From: Rhodocyclaceae bacterium UBA2271
GTDB lineage: Bacteria; Pseudomonadota; Gammaproteobacteria; Burkholderiales; Rhodocyclaceae
Assembly (NCBI GenBank): GCA_002347405.1
Contig: DDXB01000024.1
Location: 1 to 64,000 of the forward strand
Direction: 5' to 3'
DNA length: 64,000 bases
The notes beneath the pieces are model-generated. The model was not told where the DNA came from and did no database searches. It worked only from the letters and a program-made list of their open reading frames with translations. This document shows positions 1 through 7,536 of this stretch, in pieces. The number at the start of each line of letters is the position of its first letter. Within the stretch, counting starts at the first letter, position 1. A program made the position numbers and the translations under genes.

Positions 1-11
1 GCACTTCGGAC

Positions 12-1439
12 TTGAAACCGCCCAGAGTACTGATAGTCGACGATGAGGATATTGTCATTCGCAGTTGCCAGCGCATACTCAGCGGCAGCGGATATGTCAT
101 TGATACCGCACCGGATGGCAGGGAAGCACTCAGAAAAGTCGACGAAACCGGGTACGACATTATCATCCTCGACATCATGATGCCGAACCTCGATGGCCTT
201 GAGGTATTACAGCAGGTGAAAGAGCGGCATCCCGACGTTGATGTCATCATGATGACCGGTTTGTCTCAGGTACAGACGGCCGTCAAGGCCATGAAACTCG
301 GTGCGTTTGACTATATATCCAAGCCCTTCGACCCTGATGAGTTGAAGCTTGTGGTGGATCGCGCGCTGGAGCGGCGCCACCTCCTGCAAGAGAACCGGAA
401 TCTCAAGAGCGAGATCTGTTCCAAGTATCGTTTCGAAAACATCATCGGTTCCTGCCGGCCCATGCAAGCCGTCTTCGGCCTGATCGCGAAGTGCGCGCCG
501 ACGAGTACCACGGTTCTGATCACAGGCGAGAGTGGCACCGGCAAGGAAATGATCGCCCGTGCCATCCACTACAACAGCTTGCGCAAGGACCAGCCTTTTG
601 TCACGGTCGATTGCAATACGCTCAGCGAGAATCTCCTGGAAAGTGAACTGTTCGGCCACGTCAAGGGTTCATTCACCGGCGCGGTCGCCAACAAGCGGGG
701 CATGTTCGAAGTTGCCAACAACGGCACGCTCTTCCTCGATGAATTCGGGAATATTCCCCTGTCCACCCAGGCGAAATTGCTCCGTGTCATCCAGGAACGC
801 GAATTCAGGGCGGTGGGCAATACCAGCATCCAGAAAACCAACGTCAGACTCATTTTTGCCACCAACAAGGACCTCAAGGCACTGGTTGCCGAGGGGACCT
901 TCCGGGAGGACCTGTATTACCGCATCAACGTTTTCCCCATCCACACCCCGCCCCTGCGGGAACGCCGCGACGACATCCCTGCCTTGGCCTTCCACTTTCT
1001 AAAAACGTTCAGCAATGAACTTGAAAAGCCGGTGTCCGAAATCTCGGAAGCTGCCATGAGCCTGCTGATGAACCATGACTGGCCGGGCAATGTGCGGGAA
1101 CTCGAAAACGCGATGCATCGGGCAGTGATTCTCACCTCTGACAAACTAATTCGCCAAGCTCACCTGGTTAATATCGCCAACAACTCTCCGCAAACGGACC
1201 TTCAGGTACCAAGAACCAGCGAAGACCTCAAGAGAATGAAGAAAATTGTCAGGGAAAAGTCGGTGGAAGAAGTCGAAAAACTGTTCATTCAGGAAACGCT
1301 GAAAAGAAACTCGTCGAACGTCACGCGGAGCGCCGAGGAAACCGGCATGCAACGTACCAACTTCCAGGCGCTAATGAAGAAATACAACATCCGGGTCCGT
1401 GATACCGAGTTCGATTCCGACGCGCCCGAACCCGATTGA
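12..1439 (+). CDS. Sigma-54-dependent response regulator (NtrC family)
   Basis: This is a two-component response regulator that activates sigma-54 RNA polymerase. A receiver domain occupies about residues 1-120, with acidic pocket D10/D11, phospho-acceptor D54 and K104. An AAA+ domain follows, with Walker A GESGTGKE at 172-179 and a sigma-54 contact loop GSFTGA at 219-224, a serine variant of the usual GAFTGA. A Fis-type helix-turn-helix lies near the C-terminus (about 430-465). The first possible start in view is TTG at 12, but the frame is open to base 3, so the true start may lie left of the window. No cognate kinase is visible; it probably lies upstream. Family assignment is secure, target genes unknown. 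Confidence 0.93.
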   Translation: MKPPRVLIVDDEDIVIRSCQRILSGSGYVIDTAPDGREALRKVDETGYDIIILDIMMPNLDGLEVLQQVKERHPDVDVIMMTGLSQVQTAVKAMKLGAFDYISKPFDPDELKLVVDRALERRHLLQENRNLKSEICSKYRFENIIGSCRPMQAVFGLIAKCAPTSTTVLITGESGTGKEMIARAIHYNSLRKDQPFVTVDCNTLSENLLESELFGHVKGSFTGAVANKRGMFEVANNGTLFLDEFGNIPLSTQAKLLRVIQEREFRAVGNTSIQKTNVRLIFATNKDLKALVAEGTFREDLYYRINVFPIHTPPLRERRDDIPALAFHFLKTFSNELEKPVSEISEAAMSLLMNHDWPGNVRELENAMHRAVILTSDKLIRQAHLVNIANNSPQTDLQVPRTSEDLKRMKKIVREKSVEEVEKLFIQETLKRNSSNVTRSAEETGMQRTNFQALMKKYNIRVRDTEFDSDAPEPD

Positions 1440-1490
1440 TTCGATGCGGGCGGAATGCAGCTACGATCCGCTTCCGCGCCGTGAACTGAC

Positions 1491-1516
1491 AAGGGGCTAG
1501 CTTTCGCTAACCCCTT
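1491..1516 (-). terminator. Hairpin downstream of tRNA-Arg(ACG)
   Basis: An 11-bp inverted repeat closes on a four-base loop that reads GAAA on the minus strand, with one G-T wobble pair. It lies about 10 bp beyond the encoded CCA end of the tRNA. No clear U-run follows on either strand, so it may be a processing or terminator stem, or serve the converging response-regulator transcript. Confidence 0.4.
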
Positions 1517-1524
1517 GGTAATGC

Positions 1525-1601
1525 TGGCGCGCCCGGAGAGATTCGAACTCCCTACCCCTTGGTTCGTAGCCAAGTACTCTATCCAGATGAGCTACGGGCG
1601 C
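1525..1601 (-). tRNA. tRNA-Arg(ACG)
   Basis: The minus strand folds into a full cloverleaf: 7-bp acceptor stem GCGCCCG/CGGGCGC, D-arm with GATAGAGT, anticodon stem CTTGG/CCAAG with loop CTACGAA (anticodon ACG), and a T-arm with GTTCGAAT. A G discriminator and an encoded CCA end complete 77 nt. ACG is read as ICG after deamination by TadA in bacteria. A good sigma-70 promoter lies just upstream. Confidence 0.97.
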
Positions 1602-1618
1602 AGTAAATTGAGGCGCGC

Positions 1619-1647
1619 ACTATAGCCGAAACGCCCTGCTTCGTAAA
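1619..1647 (-). promoter_or_regulatory. Sigma-70 promoter of tRNA-Arg(ACG)
   Basis: On the minus strand a -35 box TTTACG (1642-1647) is followed by a 17-bp spacer and a -10 box TATAGT (1619-1624). Transcription would begin about 10 nt before the mature tRNA 5' end. Between 1648 and the parE start (1872) I see no further gene or recognisable site. Confidence 0.65.
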
Positions 1648-1871
1648 GGCCGCCGGTAGAATTTGTGGCATTTGCCGGGCGCAGCCTGGTTGCGCATGGC
1701 AAACACAGGCGGTTTCTCCCTTCACTTTCCCCCTTGAACTATTCGCCCCGCAGAGCAATCTTAGGGGCCCCCATGTCTGGCGTTCCCCATTTCGGGAAAG
1801 GGATGTTTGTGGTGCGCCCTCTGCGGCGGCCATGGCTGTTCCTCCGCTGGCCAGGAAACAGGAAACTCATC

Positions 1872-3887
1872 ATGAAGCAAATTTACGACGAATCATCCTT
1901 CCGCGTCCTGAAGGGACTGGAACCCGTGCGCGAGCGGCCCGGGATGTACACCCGCACCGACTCGCCCGCCCACATCATCCAGGAAGTCATCGACAACGCC
2001 GCCGACGAGGCGCTGGCCGGCTTTGCCAAGCACCTGCATGTGACGGTAGAGAGGGGCGGTGCCATCACGGTGGCGGACGACGGGCGCGGCATCCCGGTCG
2101 GCCTGCATCCGGAGGAAAAGATTCCGGTCGTCGTGCTCGCCTTCATGCGCCTGCACGCCGGCGGCAAGTTCGACAAGCAATCCGGCAATGCCGCCTATGC
2201 GTTTTCCGGCGGCCTGCACGGCGTCGGCGTCGCGGTGACCAATGCGCTGTCCCTCTGTGTCGAAGTGGAAGTGCGGCGCGAAGGCAAGATCCATGCGGTG
2301 ACGTTTTCCGAAGGCGGCGAGAAGGTGTCGGCGCTGGAAACCCTTGGCACTTGCGGCCGGCAGACCGGCACGCGGGTGCGGGTGGTTCCCGACCCGAAGT
2401 ATTTCTACGCGCCCAGGGTGCCGCAGGCGGAACTCGAACACCTGCTGCGTTCCAAGGCCGTGCTGCTGCCCGGCGTGCAGGTGACGCTCGATGTCGAACA
2501 GGCCGACGGCAGCAAGCTGTCGAAAACATGGCGCTACCCGGAAGGCCTCGGCGGTTATCTCCGCGAACTGGCCGGCGAGGACAGCGACGAAGCGACTGCG
2601 GCGGCGCCCATTTACGCTGCAGAAAACTACGCCAGCGGCGAGCACGAAAGTTTTGCCGAGGGCGAAGGCGCGGCCTGGGCGCTGGGCTGGTGGGCCGATG
2701 GCGCGTCGAACATTCCCCATGAGTCGTATGTCAACCTGATTCCGACCATCGCCGGCGGCACCCACGAAGCGGGCTTGCGCGCCGGGGTCTTCGAGGCGCT
2801 GAAAACCTTCATCGAACACCATGCGCTGCTGCCGCGTGGCGTGAAGCTGCAGCAGGAGGATGCCTGCGCGCGCATGGGCTACGTACTTTCGGCGCGCATT
2901 CTCGATCCGCAGTTCCAGGGCCAGGTCAAGGAGAAGCTCAATTCGCGCGAGGCGGTGAAACTGGTTGCCGGCATGGTGCGCGATCCCTTCGAAATCTGGC
3001 TCAACCAGCATGTGGACGCAGGAAAGGCAATTGCCGAACTGGCGATCCGGCAGGCGCTGTCGCGCCAGAAGAATGCCCAGAAGGTGGAAAAGAAAAAGCA
3101 GTCGGGCGTGGCGGTGTTGCCGGGCAAGCTCTCGGACTGCGAATCGACGAGCATTGCCGAAAACGAGTTGTTCCTCGTCGAGGGCGATTCGGCCGGCGGT
3201 TCGGCCAAGATGGCGCGGAACCGCGAAACACAGGCGATTCTGCCCCTGCGTGGCAAGGTGCAGAATTCGTGGGAAATCGAGGTCAATCGCCTGTTCGCCA
3301 ACAACGAGATTCACGACATCGCTGTCGCATTAGGGGTGGATCCTCACGGATCCACGGGAATCGACCCGCACAACGCCGCCGACCACCCCGACCTCGCCAA
3401 CCTGCGCTATGGCAAGGTGGTCATCATGGCGGATGCCGACGTCGATGGCGCGCACATCCAGACGCTGCTGCTCACCCTCTTCTACCGCCACTTCCCGGCG
3501 CTGATCGCGCGCGGCCACGTGTTCATCGCCCAGCCGCCGCTCTATCGGATCGACGTGCCGGCGCAGGGCAATAAACGGCCGGCAAAACGGCTGTATGCGC
3601 TGGACGAAGGCGAACTCGCGGCCATCAAGGACCGGCTCGCCAAGGAAGGTTTCTCCCCCGACAAGATCGAGGTCGGCCGCTTCAAGGGGCTCGGCGAGAT
3701 GAACCCGGAACAGTTGCGCGAAACCGCCATGGACCCCGCGACGCGCCGCGTGGTGCCGGTTGCCGAACGGCCGGAAGCGCAGGCGGAAACCCTGCAACTC
3801 TTCAACCTGCTGATGGGCAAGGGCGAAGCCGCCGCGCGGCGCGCCTGGATGGAAGCCCGCGGCCATCTGGTGGAGGCTGACCTGTGA
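1872..3887 (+). CDS. parE: DNA topoisomerase IV subunit B
   Basis: ParE is the ATPase subunit of topoisomerase IV, which decatenates daughter chromosomes together with ParC. The 671-residue protein begins at ATG 1872 (MKQIYDESS), preceded by GGAAACAGGAAAC; the longer open frame to 1665 has no family similarity. The GHKL ATPase region with a DNAADEALAG helix is N-terminal. The C-terminal TOPRIM part has EGDSAGG at 437-443 and DADVD at 521-525, the metal-binding acids. Length is normal for proteobacterial ParE. parC is separated from it by an 840-bp block holding an MNT-HEPN pair, so coupled expression of the two subunits may be altered. Confidence 0.97.
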   Translation: MKQIYDESSFRVLKGLEPVRERPGMYTRTDSPAHIIQEVIDNAADEALAGFAKHLHVTVERGGAITVADDGRGIPVGLHPEEKIPVVVLAFMRLHAGGKFDKQSGNAAYAFSGGLHGVGVAVTNALSLCVEVEVRREGKIHAVTFSEGGEKVSALETLGTCGRQTGTRVRVVPDPKYFYAPRVPQAELEHLLRSKAVLLPGVQVTLDVEQADGSKLSKTWRYPEGLGGYLRELAGEDSDEATAAAPIYAAENYASGEHESFAEGEGAAWALGWWADGASNIPHESYVNLIPTIAGGTHEAGLRAGVFEALKTFIEHHALLPRGVKLQQEDACARMGYVLSARILDPQFQGQVKEKLNSREAVKLVAGMVRDPFEIWLNQHVDAGKAIAELAIRQALSRQKNAQKVEKKKQSGVAVLPGKLSDCESTSIAENELFLVEGDSAGGSAKMARNRETQAILPLRGKVQNSWEIEVNRLFANNEIHDIAVALGVDPHGSTGIDPHNAADHPDLANLRYGKVVIMADADVDGAHIQTLLLTLFYRHFPALIARGHVFIAQPPLYRIDVPAQGNKRPAKRLYALDEGELAAIKDRLAKEGFSPDKIEVGRFKGLGEMNPEQLRETAMDPATRRVVPVAERPEAQAETLQLFNLLMGKGEAAARRAWMEARGHLVEADL

Positions 3888-4088
3888 GCCGCAATGCCCA
3901 GATCCACTATGGCTGCCAAAGCAACATCAATCACTCCGTATCGCAACTCGCAAGCCATGCACATTCCCTGCCGACAAACTTCTTTCGTGTAATCATCCCC
4001 CGTCCAGGCTTACCATTTACCCGTTGTTGGCATTACAGGACTTGAGCTTGACGACCCCGCAACATTAAGAATGATGGACCAATACTAA

Positions 4089-4379
4089 ATGAACCGCGCA
4101 ACCGCCCTCACCCTGCTGGCCCAATGTAAATCCGTGCTTGCCGAGCGCTTTGCCGTGCGCGATCTGGCATTGTTCGGCTCGACCATTCGCGACGACGCTC
4201 GTCCTGATAGCGATATCGATATCCTGGTCACATTCGATGGCCCTGCCACATCGGCACGCTACTTCGGTGTGCAGTTCTACCTTGAAGATCTACTGGGACA
4301 CCCAGTCGATCTTGTTACGGACAAAGCCCTGCGTCCGGAGTTGCGCCCATTTGTCGAGCGCGAGGCGATTCATGTCTGA
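4089..4379 (+). CDS. mntA: MntA-like nucleotidyltransferase antitoxin
   Basis: A 96-residue minimal nucleotidyltransferase. It carries the family signature GSX10DXD exactly: G30-S31, ten residues, then D42-I-D44. In characterised MntA-HepT systems this enzyme AMPylates the tyrosine of the HEPN toxin's RX4HXY motif and so neutralises it; that role is inferred here from motif and context. The gene overlaps the HEPN gene by 8 nt (ATGTCTGA), typical of the pair. It sits between parE and parC, an unusual location suggesting acquisition. No close promoter was recognised in the roughly 200 bp after parE. Confidence 0.9.
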   Translation: MNRATALTLLAQCKSVLAERFAVRDLALFGSTIRDDARPDSDIDILVTFDGPATSARYFGVQFYLEDLLGHPVDLVTDKALRPELRPFVEREAIHV

Positions 4380-4722
4380 AGCACTGCGCGAATGGCGGTT
4401 TTACCTCGACGACATGATCGAGTTTGCGCACAAGGTGCTGGCCTACACCGATGGTCTTGATCAGGCGGCCTTTATTGCCAGCGGGTTGAACTACGACGCC
4501 ACGGTGCGCAATATCGAACTCATTGGTGAAGCCGCCACACATATCCCGGCATCCGTGCAAAGCGCCAACCCGGATATTCCTTGGCGCCTGATCGTCGCCA
4601 CGAGAAACCGGCTGATACATGGCTATCTCGGCATCGACAACGATACGCTGTGGAGCATCGTTACCGACAATATTCCGCCTTTACTCGACCAGTTGCAGAC
4701 TCTCAAGAATTCTTTGCCCTGA
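4372..4722 (+). CDS. hepT: HepT-like HEPN ribonuclease toxin
   Basis: A 116-residue HEPN/DUF86-type protein. Its catalytic signature RX4HXY is complete: R78, H83 and Y85 (RNRLIHGY). In known systems the HEPN dimer is an RNase, and the final tyrosine is the AMPylation target of the partner nucleotidyltransferase. The start at 4372 is fixed by the 8-nt overlap with mntA; the longer frame to 4138 is an mntA shadow. The stop is only 6 nt before the parC start, so parC is probably translated from the same transcript as the toxin. All key residues are present, so the pair looks functional. Confidence 0.9.
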   Translation: MSEALREWRFYLDDMIEFAHKVLAYTDGLDQAAFIASGLNYDATVRNIELIGEAATHIPASVQSANPDIPWRLIVATRNRLIHGYLGIDNDTLWSIVTDNIPPLLDQLQTLKNSLP

Positions 4723-4728
4723 AGCCGC

Positions 4729-7164
4729 ATGAGCCACGAAACCCCAGACCTGTTCGACGACATCCCGAACGCCCCCCCTCCGCCCCCCGCCGCCGAAAAC
4801 ATGGGCGGCGTGCCACCTGGCGCCGTCCCGCCAGCGCCGACTTTTGACGACGGCACGCTGCCGCTCGATACCTATGCCGAGCGCGCCTATCTCGCTTATG
4901 CGATGAGCGTGGTGAAAAGCCGTGCCCTGCCGCAGGTCGAGGACGGCATGAAGCCGGTGCAACGCCGCATCCTCCATGCGATGAACGAAATGCGGCTGGC
5001 CGCCACGGCCAAGCACGTCAAGAGCGCGCGCGTGGTGGGCGACGTGATCGGCAAATTCCACCCGCACGGCGACAGCAGCATTTATGACGCCATGGTGCGC
5101 GTGGCGCAGGATTTCTCGCTGCGCTACCCGCTCGTCGACGGCCAGGGCAATTTCGGTTCGCGCGACGGCGATGGCGCGGCGGCGATGCGCTACACCGAAT
5201 GCCGGCTGACGCCGATCGCCGAACTGCTGCTGACGGAAATCGATCGCGGCACTGTTGCTTTCGTTCCGAATTACGATGGCACGTTGACCGAGCCGTCATT
5301 ATTGCCTGCCCGTCTACCGTTTGTGCTGCTGAACGGCGCCTCGGGCATCGCCGTCGGCATGGCGACCGAAATTCCGCCGCACAACCTGCGCGAAGTGGCC
5401 GAGGCGGTGAAGTTACTGATCAGGAAGCCGGCCGCCCCGCTCGAAGAAGTATTGACCGTGCTGCCGGGGCCGGACTTCCCCGGCGGCGGCCAACTGATCG
5501 CCCCCGCCGCCGACATCCGCGCGGCTTACGCCGGCGGCCGCGGGTCCTTGCGCATGCGCTGCCGCTGGCGCATCGAGGAACTGGCGCGCGGCCAGTGGCG
5601 CGTCATCGTGTATGAACTGCCGCATGGCGTATCGACCGCGCAGGTGCTTTCGGAAATCGAGGCTGTCACCAATCCGCAGCCACGCACCGGCAAGAAGGAC
5701 ATTTCGCAGGAACAGAAAAACCTCAAGCAGGTGATGCTCGGCGTGCTGGATGCCGTGCGCGACGAGTCGAACGAAAAGGACCCCGTGCGCATCGTGCTGG
5801 AACCGAAGAGTTCGCGCGTGCCGCAGGATGAGTTCATGGCCGTGCTGCTGGCGCGCACCAGCCTCGAAGCCAACGTTTCGCTCAACATGACGATGATCGG
5901 CACCGACGGCCGGCCGGCGCAGAAATCGCTGCTGACCATCCTGCACGAATGGATCGCCTTCCGCCACGTCACGGTCGAGCGCCGCACCGCGCACCGGCTG
6001 AATGAAGTCGAGCGTCGCCTGCACATTCTCGAAGGCCGCATGACGGCCTTCCTCTCCATCGACAAGATCATCAGGACGATCCGCGCGGCCGACGAGCCGA
6101 AAGCGGAACTGATGGCGAAATTCAGGCTGTCGGAGATCCAGGCCGAGGACATCCTCGAAATCCGCCTGCGCCAGCTGGCGCGCCTCGAAGGCATCAAGAT
6201 CGAACAGGAGCAGCAGGCGCTGGTCGAGGAGGCAAAAGATCTGCGGCGCGTTCTGGAAGACCGGGGGGCACTGACCAAACTGGTCGCCAGGGAAATCACC
6301 GAGGATGCGAAGAAATACGGCGATGCGAGAAGAACACTGATCGAAACCGTCGCCCCCGTCAGCACCGCCGAAGTCGCCGTTCCCGACGAACCGGTGACGG
6401 TGATCCTCTCGAAGAATGGCTGGGTACGCTCGCGGCAGGGGCATGGCATCGACACGAACAGCATCGCCTACAAGAGCGGCGACGGCCCGCTTTTGGTGAT
6501 GGAGGCACGCACCGTCTGGCCGTTGGTGATCATTGATAGTCTCGGACGCGCGTACAGCGTGCGCATCGCCGACCTGCCCGGCGGTCGCGGAGATGGTGTG
6601 CCGATCACGACGCTGATCGACTTCCAGGAAGGCGGCAAACCGGCCCAAGCGCTAACTGACGCAGCCGAGGCGCAATATCTCTTTGCCAACTCGGGCGGCT
6701 ATGGCTTCATCGCCAGCATCGCCGACCTCGTCTCGCGCAACCGCGCCGGCAAGGCCTTCATGTCGCTCGAAAAGGGGGAAAAGCCCTTGGCACCCGCCAA
6801 GGTAAGTGCCGGCGGGACGACGCCGGCAGAAGTCGGCGTGACCGAAGGAAATCCCCGTGGGACCGGCGCGACGGCGGCAGCCCTCTCGCAAAGCGGCCGC
6901 CTGCTGCTCTTCCCGCTGGCCGAGCTCAAGACCCTGGCGAAAGGACGCGGCACGATCATCCAGGACATTCCGCCCAAGGACGAGCTCGTGGCGGTCGCCA
7001 TCGGCGACGGCGCCGCCTTCACCGTCAGGGGCGCCGGCCGCGGCGGCAAAGCCGCCGAATACCGGCTCACCGCCAAGGAACTCGCCAACCATCGCGGCAG
7101 CCGCGCCCGCAAGGGACAACCGATCGACTCGAAGATCAAACCGACCGGCCTGGCGGCCGGGTAG
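4729..7164 (+). CDS. parC: DNA topoisomerase IV subunit A
   Basis: ParC is the DNA-cleaving subunit of topoisomerase IV. The conserved core starts near residue 44, with KPVQRRIL and the catalytic tyrosine Y155 in AAMRYTE; the C-terminal half is the DNA-wrapping domain. At 811 residues it is somewhat longer than E. coli ParC (about 750). Two stretches explain part of this: a proline-rich N-terminal extension of about 40 residues ending in AVPPAPTF, which is a perfect R1 copy (4822-4844), and a glycine-rich insert near residues 691-715 that begins with a degraded R1 copy (KVSAGGTT). It follows hepT by 6 nt. Confidence 0.97.
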   Translation: MSHETPDLFDDIPNAPPPPPAAENMGGVPPGAVPPAPTFDDGTLPLDTYAERAYLAYAMSVVKSRALPQVEDGMKPVQRRILHAMNEMRLAATAKHVKSARVVGDVIGKFHPHGDSSIYDAMVRVAQDFSLRYPLVDGQGNFGSRDGDGAAAMRYTECRLTPIAELLLTEIDRGTVAFVPNYDGTLTEPSLLPARLPFVLLNGASGIAVGMATEIPPHNLREVAEAVKLLIRKPAAPLEEVLTVLPGPDFPGGGQLIAPAADIRAAYAGGRGSLRMRCRWRIEELARGQWRVIVYELPHGVSTAQVLSEIEAVTNPQPRTGKKDISQEQKNLKQVMLGVLDAVRDESNEKDPVRIVLEPKSSRVPQDEFMAVLLARTSLEANVSLNMTMIGTDGRPAQKSLLTILHEWIAFRHVTVERRTAHRLNEVERRLHILEGRMTAFLSIDKIIRTIRAADEPKAELMAKFRLSEIQAEDILEIRLRQLARLEGIKIEQEQQALVEEAKDLRRVLEDRGALTKLVAREITEDAKKYGDARRTLIETVAPVSTAEVAVPDEPVTVILSKNGWVRSRQGHGIDTNSIAYKSGDGPLLVMEARTVWPLVIIDSLGRAYSVRIADLPGGRGDGVPITTLIDFQEGGKPAQALTDAAEAQYLFANSGGYGFIASIADLVSRNRAGKAFMSLEKGEKPLAPAKVSAGGTTPAEVGVTEGNPRGTGATAAALSQSGRLLLFPLAELKTLAKGRGTIIQDIPPKDELVAVAIGDGAAFTVRGAGRGGKAAEYRLTAKELANHRGSRARKGQPIDSKIKPTGLAAG
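4822..4844 (-). repeat. R1 repeat copy 1 (perfect), in parC
   Basis: Perfect 23-bp R1 (core GTCGGCGCTGGCGGGAC with AAA before and GGC after) on the strand opposite the gene. It is read as AVPPAPTF at ParC residues 32-39, in the non-conserved N-terminal extension. Confidence 0.95.
6799..6822 (+). repeat. Degraded R1 copy in parC
   Basis: Keeps GGCGGGACG and the KV-AGGT reading (KVSAGGTT, residues 691-698), but several bases of the R1 core differ. It lies in a glycine-rich loop of the C-terminal domain. A second partial match, AGTCGGCG, lies 20 bp further on. Confidence 0.45.
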
Positions 7165-7168
7165 CCTC

Positions 7169-7252
7169 CGCCGGGCCGCCCCAAGGAGGCGTGCGCCCCC
7201 CTGTGGGGGGCAGCGAGCCGAATTGTTGGCAACTGAGGCGAGCGTGGGGGGG
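7169..7252 (+). repeat. Intergenic R3 arm plus R2 element after parC
   Basis: The segment starts with the R3 arm GCCGGGCCGCCCCAAGG and continues into R2: six Gs, CAGCGAGCCG, a short spacer, then GCGAGCGTGGGGGG (7205-7252). The same R2 arms occur inside recC on the other strand at 14509-14543. The strong dyads suggest a stem-loop at the parC 3' end. Confidence 0.7.
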
Positions 7253-7271
7253 CATTCTGACTATTCCAGAC

Positions 7272-7280
7272 TGCTATAAT
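7272..7280 (+). promoter_or_regulatory. Extended -10 promoter just before the small 7291 gene
   Basis: TGCTATAAT is a perfect extended -10 element; no good -35 box is seen. The expected start point (about 7286-7288) is only 3-5 nt before the ATG at 7291, which would make a nearly leaderless mRNA. Confidence 0.5.
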
Positions 7281-7290
7281 CCGCAGGCTT

Positions 7291-7536
7291 ATGAGTACCG
7301 AGAAAAAAGAACCCGCTACCCGCTACTGCTATCACTGCCGCACCCACCACCCGGTGGAGGAGATGAAACTGCTCGTCACCAAGACGGGTTCGCGCTGGCG
7401 TTGCATCAAGAGCATCGAGGCCGTGCGCCGTTCGAAGGATGAGCGTGACCAGTATGGTCGCCAGGTCTCCGCCGCCAATCAGGCCGAAGCTTCCGGCCGG
7501 GCGCGCATTCTTAACAAGATACAGTCAGAAAGCTGA
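7291..7536 (+). CDS. Small conserved hypothetical protein with CxxC motif
   Basis: An 81-residue, charged, soluble protein without signal peptide or membrane segment. It carries CYHC near residue 13 and one further cysteine in RWRCIKS, reminiscent of a small zinc-ribbon or rubredoxin-like knuckle; two pairs would be needed for a classic zinc site and only three cysteines are present. I do not recognise a characterised family. It has its own extended -10 promoter and almost no leader. Its last 26 bp overlap the end of recD on the other strand, a tail-to-tail overlap that fixes both 3' ends. Confidence 0.7.
   Translation: MSTEKKEPATRYCYHCRTHHPVEEMKLLVTKTGSRWRCIKSIEAVRRSKDERDQYGRQVSAANQAEASGRARILNKIQSES

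Noticed and set aside
2327..2337. GTCGGCGCTGG in parE, identical to the left half of R1
   Set aside because: Only 11 bases match and the encoded residues fit the normal ParE sequence here, so coincidence is likely.
5413..6648. Minus-strand ORF of 411 codons opposite parC
   Set aside because: Shadow of parC codons; no similarity and no start signals.
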